The notes below the pieces were generated by a model. That model did not search any database and had not been told where the DNA came from. It saw only the letters and a program-made list of their open reading frames with translations. From an uncultured Christensenella sp. (GTDB lineage Bacteria > Bacillota > Clostridia > Christensenellales > Pumilibacteraceae), in the NCBI GenBank assembly GCA_949948785.1, contig CATLGX010000004.1, forward strand, positions 1-61,133: a DNA stretch of 61,133 nucleotides, given 5' to 3'. The first letter of the stretch is position 1, and each line of letters begins with the position of its first letter. A program made the translations under genes and the position numbers. This document shows, in pieces, positions 48,495 through 58,439 of the stretch.

Positions 48495-49097
48495 ATGGAA
48501 AAAATCATAACCGTAACAAAAACCGTGAGCGATAAGCTCCCTCCCGATACGGCAGTCTTTTCGTTGACGACCGCCGTTACAGCCAAAAAATACGGCGATG
48601 CGGTGCGCGAATCGGAAACGCGCGCGTCGCAACTCGTCGCGACTCTTGCCGCGGCCGGGTTCGACGGTTTGCGCGCGCACGGCATAAACGTGTCGACGAC
48701 GCGCGAGAACGGGAAACAGACGGGCTATCGCGCAGTGCGTTCGTTCTCGCTTAAATTCGCATACGACGGAGCGAGAATCGCCGCCGCTACGGAGGCGCTT
48801 ACTTCGGTCGACTGCGAGTGGCGGTTGTCCTTTGCGCTTGAAAATCCCGATTGCAAGACGGAACTTATAAACCGCGCGGTGAAAGAATCCAAAGCCGAAG
48901 CCGAAATAATAGCCGCGGCGGCAGGCGAAAAATTGGGCGGACTGTGTAAAGCGGAGTACGGCTCGTCCGACTGCGGATGCTCGCCCGTCATGTTGCGCGC
49001 CGCTTATTGCGCCGACGGAGCGAATAACGTCGAACCCGAGAGCATAACGTTGACGGAAACCGTTTCATGCGGTTGGGAAATAAAAAACGGTCTGTAA
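48495..49097 (+). CDS. SIMPL-domain (DUF541-like) protein
   Basis: MEKIITVTKTVSDKLPPDTAVFSL...; SD aaaggag. Confidence 0.7.
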   Translation: MEKIITVTKTVSDKLPPDTAVFSLTTAVTAKKYGDAVRESETRASQLVATLAAAGFDGLRAHGINVSTTRENGKQTGYRAVRSFSLKFAYDGARIAAATEALTSVDCEWRLSFALENPDCKTELINRAVKESKAEAEIIAAAAGEKLGGLCKAEYGSSDCGCSPVMLRAAYCADGANNVEPESITLTETVSCGWEIKNGL

Positions 49098-49222
49098 TCG
49101 CTTAGTAATTTCGTTTGTCGCACGTTATTTTAATTTTTTCGGTCGCGTAAAAATCACTTGACAAGCGTGGTCGACTGTGGTAACATAGACAAATACTATA
49201 TTTACTCATAAAATCGAACGTA

Positions 49223-49257
49223 ACACAATCAATGGAGATTGGCTCTGTTGGTTGTGT
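49223..49257 (+). promoter_or_regulatory. 10-bp stem-loop in 5' leader of the 1112-aa lipoprotein gene
   Basis: ACACAATCAA / TTGGTTGTGT pair over a 15-nt loop. Confidence 0.5.
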
Positions 49258-49280
49258 TTGCTTTTGGTTAAGAGGAGAAC

Positions 49281-52200
49281 ATGCAAAAGCCCCGCAAGAT
49301 AATACTGATAATCACGGCGCTCGTCGCAATGCTTACCGCAATGCTGTTTGTGGCGGCGTGCGACGACGAACCCGAGACGTATACGCTGACGTTTGTAACG
49401 GACGGCGGAACCGTTATTTCGCCCATTAAAGCGAAAGCGGGCGAAAAGATAACGCCGCCTGCCGACCCTGAAAAAGACGAGTACGAATTTGCGGGGTGGT
49501 ATCTCGATAAAAAATTCGGCGGTTCGGCTGTGGAAATTCCCTCCGTCATGCCGAAAAAGAACGTTACATACTATGCGAAGTTCGTCGAGCAGGCGATAAC
49601 GCTCGAATACGTGTTTAATCTTCCCAACGTTCAGCACAGCGGCGAAGTCGCCGCGCAAAAAGGCGAGAAAGGTCAAACGGTCAAAGTCAAGGACGGCGCG
49701 GATTATAAAGCAAACGGCTATCGTTTCGTCGGTTGGTCAATCAATCCCACGGGCGAAGTCGCGATAACAGGCTCTAAAAAAGCGGGGCAGTATAACCCCG
49801 ACGACGATTTTACGCTCGGCGACGACGACGCGGTGCTGTACGCGCAGTGGTCTCGCGAGTATGTTGACGCGCGCGGTAAAAGCTCCGACAAAATCTATGT
49901 CTACGAGCCGCTTATAGGCGGCGGTCAAGGCGCGGCTACGCTCGTAAGAGCGGGCAAGCAAGACAAATTCGGTTTCGTAACGCCTCGGGAAGAGAGCGCG
50001 TACGGATATATGGAATTCGAATTTCTGTTCGAGCCTGCCGAAGGCGGCGACGTTAAAGGCAGGTTTTACGACGACTTCACCTATGCGTATGCCGTGGGCG
50101 AACGCCGTCAGTTTATCGAATACGATTACGTGAATGCGGAAGTAGTCGCGCGTTATCTGACAATGGACGAGTACGATTACGCCGTGGTCATGAAAAACGT
50201 CGGCAATCAGCTGTCTGTCGATATGTACGGCAATTACGCGTACGACGAGGAGTACGGCGATTACGTTTACGAATATACCGATTCAAACGGAAAGCGCGGC
50301 GAAGCGTTCTTCACGTTCGAGCTTCGCGATGTTGCGAACACCGAGTTCGACGGCTATTTCATGTTTCAGGGCGATGAGAGCGGAAGCTATTTGCAATACG
50401 ACAACGGCGAGCTGTTGAATTACAGGCTCGAACTCAACGGTTACGGTTCGGCGGCAGTATACGTTATGAACACGGTAGAAGACACTGTGGAAAAGATTGC
50501 AGAGGGTTCATACCGCGGCACCGATAACTTCCAAGACGTATTCGGCGAATGGATATTCGAGCCGACGGGCGGCGACGCGCAAAGTTTCGAATTTGTGCTG
50601 AACACCCTTGAAGTCGGTGGGGAAATAGCGTATCTGTATATAGAATACAACGCCGATTACGACGTTACGTTCAATGCCGAGGTCGGGAACGGCACGCTCG
50701 AAATTAACGGTTACGGCGTGGCGGTGTATACGGACGGCGGTATCGAGTATGCGGGCAACTGCGTAGTCGACCAAGCGCTTATAACGTTTATACCTGCGTA
50801 TGTAAACGGCGTTTACGACCCCGACGCGGTTAAGATGTACTTCAACGTGGACTTTGCCGCAAAGACGTTTACCGTAAATACCGACGGCTATGTCGTAAAC
50901 AACGGCGTGCTCACGGCGTACCGCGGCGAATCGCCGATAGCGGTAATACCCGACGGTATAACGGAGGTGGGCGACAATGCGTTTAACTATGCGTCGACGT
51001 TGACGGCAGGCACGTCGCTCGTGTCCGTTACCATTCCCGCGAGCGTAACGAAAATAGGCAAGAATGCGTTTGAAAACAATTACACGTTGCGCCGCGCGGT
51101 GTTCCTGTCGGAAACGCCCATCGCAATGGATTTCTCGTCGGAAAGCAATCCTTTCCGTTGGCCGGCGGGCGGCTTTATCATAGTCGTGCCGGAGGGCAGT
51201 CAGGACGAGTACCGCGCCGCATGGTCGGATTGTCCGTACGCAATCAAAGGTTCGGAAGAAGTTACTCGGCTTCCCGAGTTCGAGATAGAGGGAACTACGC
51301 TTGTACGTTACAATAAGCCCGACGGCTCGGCGGATATTATAGACGTTAAAATTCCCGACGAAGTAACCGAAATCGCAAACGGCGCGTTCCTCGGCGCAAC
51401 GTTCCTCGGAAGCGTCGACCTCAATAACGTCGTCAGAATAGGCGAAAACGCGTTTTACGGCTGTCAGAATCTCGTAGAAGTAGTGTTTACTTCCGTGCGG
51501 GAAATCGGCGCGGCGGCGTTCCTCGGTTGTTCGAAGCTCTCGTCGAGCGGAGTGGACGATATTTTGGAACTTCCCGCAATAGTCGAAATCGGCGACAACG
51601 CGTTTCAAAGCTGTGAAGCCATACGCCGCATCGTGCTCGGCGAAAACTTGGCTTCAATCGGGAACAACGCGTTTTACGAGTGTCAGATTTACGAAAATCA
51701 ACCGTCGCTGTATATCGAGCTTAGCGGTGTTACTCCGCCGCAAATGGGCGAAAAAGTAACCGTCGGAAATATCTCGGTAAAAATACAGATAAAAGATATC
51801 GACGTTGCCATTGCGTGCTTTAACGAGTCGAGCTGGTCGCCGTATTGCAGGCATTTGTGTATCCCGTCGGGCGCTGAAAAGGGCGAATATATGTACGGAG
51901 ACATATTGCTCGTTCTCGACGGCAGAGCCGAAATTCAAGGTTCTATGCTCATGTGGTACGAAATCGACGGGAAGAACATAACGTTTTACGAATACGAAGG
52001 GCCGGGCGCGTTTACTCCGACTGCGGGCACGATAGAAAACGATACTGTGCGCGTTACGTTCGGCGGCGTGGCATACGAGTTTACTCGCGTAACAGGCGAG
52101 CGCACGTATACGACGGAGGACGGCAAATACACATTGCGGTGCAATCCGCTCGACCTTGTTCCGTCGGCGACTGGTGCGTCGAGCCAAATCGACGCGACGT

Positions 52201-52619
52201 TCAACGGCACGGCTGTCAAAATATCGATTTCCGGATACAGCACTAAGCGTATAAACGCATTTACCGACAGCGACGGCAAAAAGTACGATATTACGCTTTC
52301 TTTCGACGGCGAAACGCTGATAGTAACCAAGCGTGCGGCGGATATACATCTTCGCGGCATTACGGCGGAAGACGGCAGCGAAATCAATATCCACTATATG
52401 GGCAGTCTCGTTTTTGTCTACGGCGAACTCAAAATAAACGTCGGGACGGAAACGGCGCCGCAGTACCTTGTTTGGAGCGACGGCGCAACTATGGCGACAT
52501 TCTTGTCCGATAATACTTGTATGTCCACCCGCGACTATGCCGGCGTGAAGTACGACGTAATCGTTACGCTCTCCGACGACGGCAGGACGTTTGAATACAC
52601 GTACACGACAACTCCGTAA
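49281..52619 (+). CDS. Surface lipoprotein with InlB-type beta repeat and BspA-type LRRs
   Basis: Lipobox FVAAC; YTLTFVTDGGTVISPIKAKAGEKITPPADPEKDEYEFAGWYLD; VTIPASVTKIGKNAFENN. Confidence 0.92.
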   Translation: MQKPRKIILIITALVAMLTAMLFVAACDDEPETYTLTFVTDGGTVISPIKAKAGEKITPPADPEKDEYEFAGWYLDKKFGGSAVEIPSVMPKKNVTYYAKFVEQAITLEYVFNLPNVQHSGEVAAQKGEKGQTVKVKDGADYKANGYRFVGWSINPTGEVAITGSKKAGQYNPDDDFTLGDDDAVLYAQWSREYVDARGKSSDKIYVYEPLIGGGQGAATLVRAGKQDKFGFVTPREESAYGYMEFEFLFEPAEGGDVKGRFYDDFTYAYAVGERRQFIEYDYVNAEVVARYLTMDEYDYAVVMKNVGNQLSVDMYGNYAYDEEYGDYVYEYTDSNGKRGEAFFTFELRDVANTEFDGYFMFQGDESGSYLQYDNGELLNYRLELNGYGSAAVYVMNTVEDTVEKIAEGSYRGTDNFQDVFGEWIFEPTGGDAQSFEFVLNTLEVGGEIAYLYIEYNADYDVTFNAEVGNGTLEINGYGVAVYTDGGIEYAGNCVVDQALITFIPAYVNGVYDPDAVKMYFNVDFAAKTFTVNTDGYVVNNGVLTAYRGESPIAVIPDGITEVGDNAFNYASTLTAGTSLVSVTIPASVTKIGKNAFENNYTLRRAVFLSETPIAMDFSSESNPFRWPAGGFIIVVPEGSQDEYRAAWSDCPYAIKGSEEVTRLPEFEIEGTTLVRYNKPDGSADIIDVKIPDEVTEIANGAFLGATFLGSVDLNNVVRIGENAFYGCQNLVEVVFTSVREIGAAAFLGCSKLSSSGVDDILELPAIVEIGDNAFQSCEAIRRIVLGENLASIGNNAFYECQIYENQPSLYIELSGVTPPQMGEKVTVGNISVKIQIKDIDVAIACFNESSWSPYCRHLCIPSGAEKGEYMYGDILLVLDGRAEIQGSMLMWYEIDGKNITFYEYEGPGAFTPTAGTIENDTVRVTFGGVAYEFTRVTGERTYTTEDGKYTLRCNPLDLVPSATGASSQIDATFNGTAVKISISGYSTKRINAFTDSDGKKYDITLSFDGETLIVTKRAADIHLRGITAEDGSEINIHYMGSLVFVYGELKINVGTETAPQYLVWSDGATMATFLSDNTCMSTRDYAGVKYDVIVTLSDDGRTFEYTYTTTP

Positions 52620-52621
52620 AT

Positions 52622-52960
52622 AAAGGCGACCTCGACCGCGTCGTTAAACCGCTCGTAAAATAATTTTTCCGCTACGCGGAAAAAGCCCTTACGTACAAGA
52701 TACGTAAGGAAAAACAATTATCAAATATTCGCCCGTTCGGGCGGAAACACCTCGGCGCTTCACTCACTTCCGCGATAAATAAGGCAGGCAACGGAGGGTG
52801 CGCTTCAAAACCTCCTCCGTTGGCGGGCGCATCTTAACACAAACAACAGCACGCCCCTTATTGGGAGGGGTGCCCCCGAAAGGGGACGTGAATGGTTAAA
52901 CCCAATGTTATAACAGGCAAAACAGACACCTATTCTACAATCTTGCAATCCACTTTTTAA
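52622..52960 (+). other. Hairpin-rich intergenic segment (structured RNA or dispersed palindromic repeat cluster)
   Basis: TTTTTCCGC-TAC-GCGGAAAAA; CCTTACGTA-caaga-TACGTAAGG; CGCCCG-tt-CGGGCG; CAACGGAGG...CCTCCGTTG; GCACGCCCC...GGGGTGC; CCCC-gaaa-GGGG. Confidence 0.5.
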
Positions 52961-52971
52961 AGGAGAATATT

Positions 52972-55743
52972 ATGAAAAAGACTCTCAAAGCTGCCTTGAC
53001 GGTAGCGGCGGCACTGGCGTTCGGCTGCGCGGCGGTAGCGTGCGGCGAGGACAACGAAAAACCGCAAGAACCTAACCAATATACCGTATCGTATGCGCTC
53101 GGCGCGGGAGTAACCGGCACGGCGCCTGTCGGCGGCAAATATAAGGCGGGCGCGACGTTCGAAGTCGCGGCGCTTCCGAGCGGAATAACCAACGCAGGAC
53201 ATACTTTCGACGGATGGAGCGACGGCACTGCAAAGTATGCCGCAGGCGCAACGTACACAATGCCCGCGCATAACGTTACTTTTACTGCTCAATGGAATCC
53301 CGAAATCGGCGAAGTTACATATTCCGTTACGTACGACCTAAACGGCGGTAAGGGAACGACGCCCACCGAAGAAAATAAAGCGGAAGGCGCGACGTTTAAA
53401 CTCGCTTCCTCTGATGGCTTGTCCAAAGACGGCTTCATATTCGGCGGATGGAGCGACGGCACGACTATGTATGATGCCGGCGCGACGTACACCATGAAAG
53501 GCGCGGACGTAACGTTTGCCGCCCGGTGGACCCCCGAACTTCGTGAATCCGTAGAGTTTGCAGGAAATTGCACTCTTCCCACGCAAAGCACAGGCATTGG
53601 CGACCCTGAAACGGGCGGTTCGACTGTTGAGGGCGGCGAAACTGTTGTCGGTATAAGAATAAACGGCAAAACTAATAAAGCGTACTTCAAACTTCAAGGT
53701 CAAGCCGATTATACCGAAAGCAAATATTGTGAAGATATTTCGACGAGTAAGTATAAACCGGTAGGCGATATATACGGCGTAGCCGACGGCGTCGATTTGC
53801 CCACCAAAAATTACGGCGCGGATGCTTACTACTTTGAGATTCAGATAGGCGACGGTAGCAGACATTATAATATTCTCATTAAGTCGGACTTGTCCAATCT
53901 CTACATATGCAATACCGATGATGCGCCTCTTACCGGCGGCGAGTTTGTCAAAGTCGAAAGTTCCGACCCCGGGAATACCGAAGTAACTGTTACTTTCGAC
54001 CTCGGCTATTCGGGAATAGACGTAGTTAACCCCGCATCGCAAACCGTAACCAAAGGCGGCAAGCTCACGGCGTTCGACAATCCTACGAGAAACGGCTACA
54101 CGTTCGGCGGCTGGCATGTCGGTTCCGCCGACGGCGCGGCATTCGATATCGTGAACGACGTCGTAAACGATAGCATGACGCTTGTCGCCAAATGGACTCC
54201 CGTAGCGGCGAAGCCCATAGCGACGTTTGTCGCTCCCGACGGTGCGACCGGCAACGCTCCCGAAGCTATCGAAATGACGGGAGGCGCGAAGTTCCCCCAA
54301 AACACCTTTGTCAAGGAAGGCTACGAATTCCAAGGCTGGACTTTGGTGGCTGATAACGGAACGACTAACGGTACGTTATATCAGCCGAATGCCAATATGA
54401 ATTGGACGGTAGATAAGACGTTTAAAGCGGTTTTCGGTAAAACGTATAAACACGCCGACGCGCCGAATTATTACCCTTCGCTGATTCTGCGCGATGACGG
54501 TTATGTTACACAAAAGTCCGGAGACAGTATTGACGGTTACTTTGAATATACTTATAATAACGGTTTATATACGTATGTTGATGAATCATCATCTTACTAT
54601 ACTGTTATAACATTTAAAATCGACGGTGAAAAATATATCCAAGCCGACGGCTGGCAAGATGTGGATATCACCGCAGACGACGGAGTGACTAAGCTCGTAT
54701 TTGACGGTTTCGGCAATTGTACGCTTGGCGCTAACAACGGCACATATGAGCCGCTCGGTGGTGTAGTGACGCTTACTTTCGGTTCGGATGTCTTCCGCGA
54801 TTTGGAATATGAGATGGATTTTTATGGAATACCGACGAGTTTGCTCGCCAAGTTCACGCTCGGTGGCGTAGAATACTCGTTCGGCAATCCCGTAACTGTA
54901 ACGTTTAATCTCGGCGAAGGCGTGGAAGGAACGGCACCAGCCGCGCAGACGATTGCATCCGGCAAGAAAGCGAAAGAGCCGACAACGCCGACGAGAGAAG
55001 GATACTTATTCAAAGCATGGCGCGTCGGTACTGTGGACGGAGCGGTATTCGACTTCGATAACGCAGTAACCGCCAATACCGTTCTTGTAGCGGAATGGGC
55101 GACGCCCGTAACGGTAACGTTCAGTCTCGGCGACGGCGTCGACGGCACGGCTCCCGCGGCGCAGAGAATAGCGCAAGGCAATACCGCAACCGCGCCCAAA
55201 GCGCCGACGAGAACGGGCTATACGTTTAAGGCGTGGCATGTCGGCACGGTCGACGGCGAAGTGTTCGACTTTTCAACCGCCGTTAACTCCGACATAACGC
55301 TCGTAGCCGAGTGGGAAGTGAAAGTTATGGGCGCATTGCTGTACGACTTTGCCGAAGAAGGCGCGTCAAATGCGATTAAGTACGGTTATGATGATGCTGC
55401 ATCTGCGGCGGATAGTGCGTTGGTTGTAGCAAATAATGATAAGTCAAAACAGGTCAGTGTTTATAAAGCCGATGCATATTACACGAGTGCGGGGAAGCTC
55501 ACTGTAAAAATATACTATATGGGCTCGTCGCGTGAAATGTATTTCTCTACTACTAAGCTTGAAGATGGTATTGCCGATGTAAATGATAAAACGCTACCGG
55601 GTACTCAAATAATTAAAGTTAAAACAAGTGCAACTTACGACAATAAGTTCATAACGGTATCTTTTTCAATGAACAATGGCAAGCGACAAATGACGCTTAC
55701 TTTGGATGATGTATCCGTTACCTGGACGGAAATGGCCGCCTAA
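52972..55743 (+). CDS. Surface lipoprotein with multiple InlB/Flg_new-type beta repeats
   Basis: VTYDLNGGKGTTPTEENKAEGATFKL..DGFIFGGWSDGTTMYDAGATYTMKGADVTFAARW and further copies; lipobox AVAC. Confidence 0.92.
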   Translation: MKKTLKAALTVAAALAFGCAAVACGEDNEKPQEPNQYTVSYALGAGVTGTAPVGGKYKAGATFEVAALPSGITNAGHTFDGWSDGTAKYAAGATYTMPAHNVTFTAQWNPEIGEVTYSVTYDLNGGKGTTPTEENKAEGATFKLASSDGLSKDGFIFGGWSDGTTMYDAGATYTMKGADVTFAARWTPELRESVEFAGNCTLPTQSTGIGDPETGGSTVEGGETVVGIRINGKTNKAYFKLQGQADYTESKYCEDISTSKYKPVGDIYGVADGVDLPTKNYGADAYYFEIQIGDGSRHYNILIKSDLSNLYICNTDDAPLTGGEFVKVESSDPGNTEVTVTFDLGYSGIDVVNPASQTVTKGGKLTAFDNPTRNGYTFGGWHVGSADGAAFDIVNDVVNDSMTLVAKWTPVAAKPIATFVAPDGATGNAPEAIEMTGGAKFPQNTFVKEGYEFQGWTLVADNGTTNGTLYQPNANMNWTVDKTFKAVFGKTYKHADAPNYYPSLILRDDGYVTQKSGDSIDGYFEYTYNNGLYTYVDESSSYYTVITFKIDGEKYIQADGWQDVDITADDGVTKLVFDGFGNCTLGANNGTYEPLGGVVTLTFGSDVFRDLEYEMDFYGIPTSLLAKFTLGGVEYSFGNPVTVTFNLGEGVEGTAPAAQTIASGKKAKEPTTPTREGYLFKAWRVGTVDGAVFDFDNAVTANTVLVAEWATPVTVTFSLGDGVDGTAPAAQRIAQGNTATAPKAPTRTGYTFKAWHVGTVDGEVFDFSTAVNSDITLVAEWEVKVMGALLYDFAEEGASNAIKYGYDDAASAADSALVVANNDKSKQVSVYKADAYYTSAGKLTVKIYYMGSSREMYFSTTKLEDGIADVNDKTLPGTQIIKVKTSATYDNKFITVSFSMNNGKRQMTLTLDDVSVTWTEMAA

Positions 55744-55766
55744 GTAAATATGTTCGCAAATAAAAC

Positions 55767-55796
55767 GGGGGTCGCCAATCGGCGACCCCTTTTTGC
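55767..55796 (+). terminator. Intrinsic terminator
   Basis: gggggtcgccaatcggcgacccctttttg. Confidence 0.85.
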
Positions 55797-55940
55797 ATGC
55801 CGAAAAGATATGCCGTCAAGCCTTTGTACTGTCATTCCGAGCGAAGCGAAGAATCTAATACGTTATATAATAGATTTTACGCAACGCTCGAAACGACTTG
55901 GAAACGGATTAAGCATTGCAAATTACGAATTGAAAAACAG

Positions 55941-55970
55941 TTGACATTGTCGGCGGGTTTATAGTATAAT
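55941..55970 (+). promoter_or_regulatory. rplM-rpsI promoter (approximate coordinates)
   Basis: TTGACA, 18 nt, TATAAT. Confidence 0.6.
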
Positions 55971-55979
55971 GATTCGTGC

Positions 55980-56089
55980 ATTGCGGAGATGCGCGACCTG
56001 CCCGCCCCGGCTCGGACGCGCGCCGCTATAAAGGTGAACGGCGTGAAACGTTCGCTCGGCAATAATATATTATTACGAGGTTGTTTTCG
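55980..56089 (+). promoter_or_regulatory. Candidate r-protein L13-type leader
   Basis: ~110-nt G+C-rich leader between promoter and rplM ATG, with potential pairing segments; consensus match not verified. Confidence 0.4.
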
Positions 56090-56563
56090 ATGAAAACATT
56101 GATGGCAAGAAAAATCGATTCGCGCACGGGCGATTACAGAATCGGCGATAAGGAGTATAAGCGCAGTTGGTACGTGGTAGACGCCGCGGGCGTTCCGCTC
56201 GGCAGGCTCGCCAGTCAAGTCGCTATGGTGCTCAAAGGCAAGAGAAAACCCGAATATACGCCCAATACGGACGTCGGCGATTTCGTTATCGATATCAATA
56301 CCGATAAGGTTGTACTTACGGGCAATAAGCCGACCGAGAAGCTCCGCACTTATTATACGGGCTATATCGGCGGGCTTAAACAGGAAAAGTATTCCAAGTT
56401 CCTGCTCGAAAATTCCGATAAAGCGGTGGTCAAAGCGGTCAAGGGCATGCTTCCCAAAAACTCGCTCGGCAGACAGATGATTAAAAAGCTCAAAGTCTTT
56501 AAGACGGCGGAGCACAATCACGAGGCGCAAAAACCTCAACCGCTCAATATAGAAAAGAGGTAA
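56090..56563 (+). CDS. rplM: 50S ribosomal protein L13
   Basis: [46 protein letters not shown]. Confidence 0.97.
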   Translation: MKTLMARKIDSRTGDYRIGDKEYKRSWYVVDAAGVPLGRLASQVAMVLKGKRKPEYTPNTDVGDFVIDINTDKVVLTGNKPTEKLRTYYTGYIGGLKQEKYSKFLLENSDKAVVKAVKGMLPKNSLGRQMIKKLKVFKTAEHNHEAQKPQPLNIEKR

Positions 56564-56567
56564 AATC

Positions 56568-56981
56568 ATGGCTACGAAATCGACTAAGAAAAAGCTTCAA
56601 TATTGGGGCACGGGTCGCCGCAAAAAGGCGGTCGCGCGCGTTCGCGTTTTGCCCGGCGGCAGCGGAACCATTACGGTCAACAAACGTACGCTTGACGAAT
56701 ACTTCCCGCTCGATACGCTCAAACTCATAGTCAATCAGCCGTTTGCGGAAACGGATACGGCGGGCAAGTTCGACGTTGTCGTCAACGTCCGCGGCGGCGG
56801 CTATACCGGTCAGGCAGGCGCTATACGGCACGGCATTTCGCGCGCGCTCTGCAACGTCGACGAGACGTACCGCCCCGCGCTTAAAAAAGCAGGCTTCCTT
56901 ACCCGCGACCCCAGAATGAAAGAGCGCAAAAAGTACGGTCTCAAAAAAGCGCGCAAGGCTTCGCAGTTCTCCAAGCGTTAA
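56568..56981 (+). CDS. rpsI: 30S ribosomal protein S9
   Basis: [29 protein letters not shown]...[19 protein letters not shown]. Confidence 0.97.
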   Translation: MATKSTKKKLQYWGTGRRKKAVARVRVLPGGSGTITVNKRTLDEYFPLDTLKLIVNQPFAETDTAGKFDVVVNVRGGGYTGQAGAIRHGISRALCNVDETYRPALKKAGFLTRDPRMKERKKYGLKKARKASQFSKR

Positions 56982-56984
56982 CGA

Positions 56985-58013
56985 ATGGCGTTCGGCACGA
57001 AGGGACTGCTCGGCGACGGCAATCTGCTCGACGAAAAGGGTCGGCTCATTCAGAGCGGTTATGCCTTTTCGCAGGTCAAGGCTTATGAGCGCGCCGCCGT
57101 CAAGCGCAATCGTTTGCGCATAAAAGAGTGGGATTACTACTATTTTTGCGACGATAAACGCGCAGTGGCTCTTACGGTCGCAGACAATTCGTATATGTCG
57201 CTCGGCTCGGTATCCGTGCTTGATTTCGAACATTTGACGTACATCACAAAGAGCAAAATTGGACTGTTCCCCAAAGGCGGACTGCGCATGCCCCGAAATT
57301 GTTCGGACGGCGATGTTTGTTTCGATAAGAGCGGGGTGCGCATAGTGTTCGAGAACACGCTCGGTTCGAGACGGCTCATCGCGTCGTATAAGAAGTTCGA
57401 CGGCAAAAACGATTTTTCGTGCGATATAGAACTCGACCCGTACGACGGGGATAACATAACGACGGCGACGCCGTTTAAAAAGCCCCGACAGTTCTATTAC
57501 AATACAAAGATAAACTGTCTTAAAGGCAAGGGTCGGCTGTGCATAGGCGACGAACAACACGAGTTCGTCGACGGGTATGGCGGACTCGATTGGGGCAGAG
57601 GTGTGTGGCCTTACAAAAACGTTTGGTATTGGTCGAGCCTTTCAACCGAAGTGGACGGAGTTCCGTTCGGGCTTAACCTCGGTTACGGCTTCGGTAATTC
57701 GCTCGACACCGAGAACACCGTGTTTTACGACGGTAAGGCGCATAAGCTCGGCAAAGTAGCTTTCGATATCCCGTTTACGCTCGGTGAGCTTGATTACCTA
57801 AAACCGTGGAAGATAAGCGACGACGACGAACGGCTCCAACTCGTGTTTTATCCCATTATCGACAGAAAGGATAGAATGAACGCATTGATGTTGTCTACCG
57901 ACCAGCACCAGGTTTTCGGAAAGTTTTACGGCAAGGCGACGCTCGATGACGGGACAATAGTTACGTTTACGGACAAAATAGGCTTCGCCGAACATGTGCG
58001 TAATAAATGGTAA
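56985..58013 (+). CDS. DUF2804 family protein
   Basis: Lipocalin-like HEFVDGYGGLDWGRGVWPYKNVWYWSSLSTEVDGVPFGLNLGYGFG. Confidence 0.8.
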   Translation: MAFGTKGLLGDGNLLDEKGRLIQSGYAFSQVKAYERAAVKRNRLRIKEWDYYYFCDDKRAVALTVADNSYMSLGSVSVLDFEHLTYITKSKIGLFPKGGLRMPRNCSDGDVCFDKSGVRIVFENTLGSRRLIASYKKFDGKNDFSCDIELDPYDGDNITTATPFKKPRQFYYNTKINCLKGKGRLCIGDEQHEFVDGYGGLDWGRGVWPYKNVWYWSSLSTEVDGVPFGLNLGYGFGNSLDTENTVFYDGKAHKLGKVAFDIPFTLGELDYLKPWKISDDDERLQLVFYPIIDRKDRMNALMLSTDQHQVFGKFYGKATLDDGTIVTFTDKIGFAEHVRNKW

Positions 58014-58067
58014 ATGCCCGTTAAAAACTAAATATCTAAAAGCGCCCGTTGGTTGCGGGCGCAGTAC

Positions 58068-58157
58068 GGAGAGATGGCTGAGCGGCTGAAGGCACACGCT
58101 TGGAAAGCGTGCATACTGTAACAGGTATCGCGGGTTCGAACCCCGCTCTCTCCGCCA
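58068..58157 (+). tRNA. tRNA-Ser (GGA)
   Basis: GGAGAGATGGCTGAGCGG...CTTGGAAAG anticodon loop, long variable arm, CTCTCCGCCA 3' end. Confidence 0.97.
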
Positions 58158-58164
58158 AGAAGAG

Positions 58165-58209
58165 CCTAAAACGAACCCTCGTCAAACGGAACGTTTTAGG
58201 TTTTTTTTT
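58165..58209 (+). terminator. Intrinsic terminator after tRNA-Ser
   Basis: CCTAAAACG...CGTTTTAGG followed by nine T. Confidence 0.85.
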
Positions 58210-58439
58210 GCCGTTTTTGCATTACGCACAGCACGTATACCAAGGTTTAGCGGTATGTTTTTGTTCGCTCTCGACTTTGCGGTTTGTTCGGTCGGTTCTT
58301 TTCGTTTCGGCGGGTGGTCGCGTCGCGCTTGTTATACAAGCGTCCCCTCACAGTGTTAGAATGATTTGTGATTCTTGCATTTATTACGCACATCGTTTAT
58401 AATGATTGCACGATAAACAATAATCGGAGGAGAAACAAT

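Noticed and set aside
47135-48685. 516-aa minus ORF
   Set aside because: Antisense to the RsmF-like methyltransferase with intact motifs.
50508-52394. Two large minus ORFs (366 and 246 aa)
   Set aside because: Antisense to the 1112-aa lipoprotein with LRR/InlB motifs.
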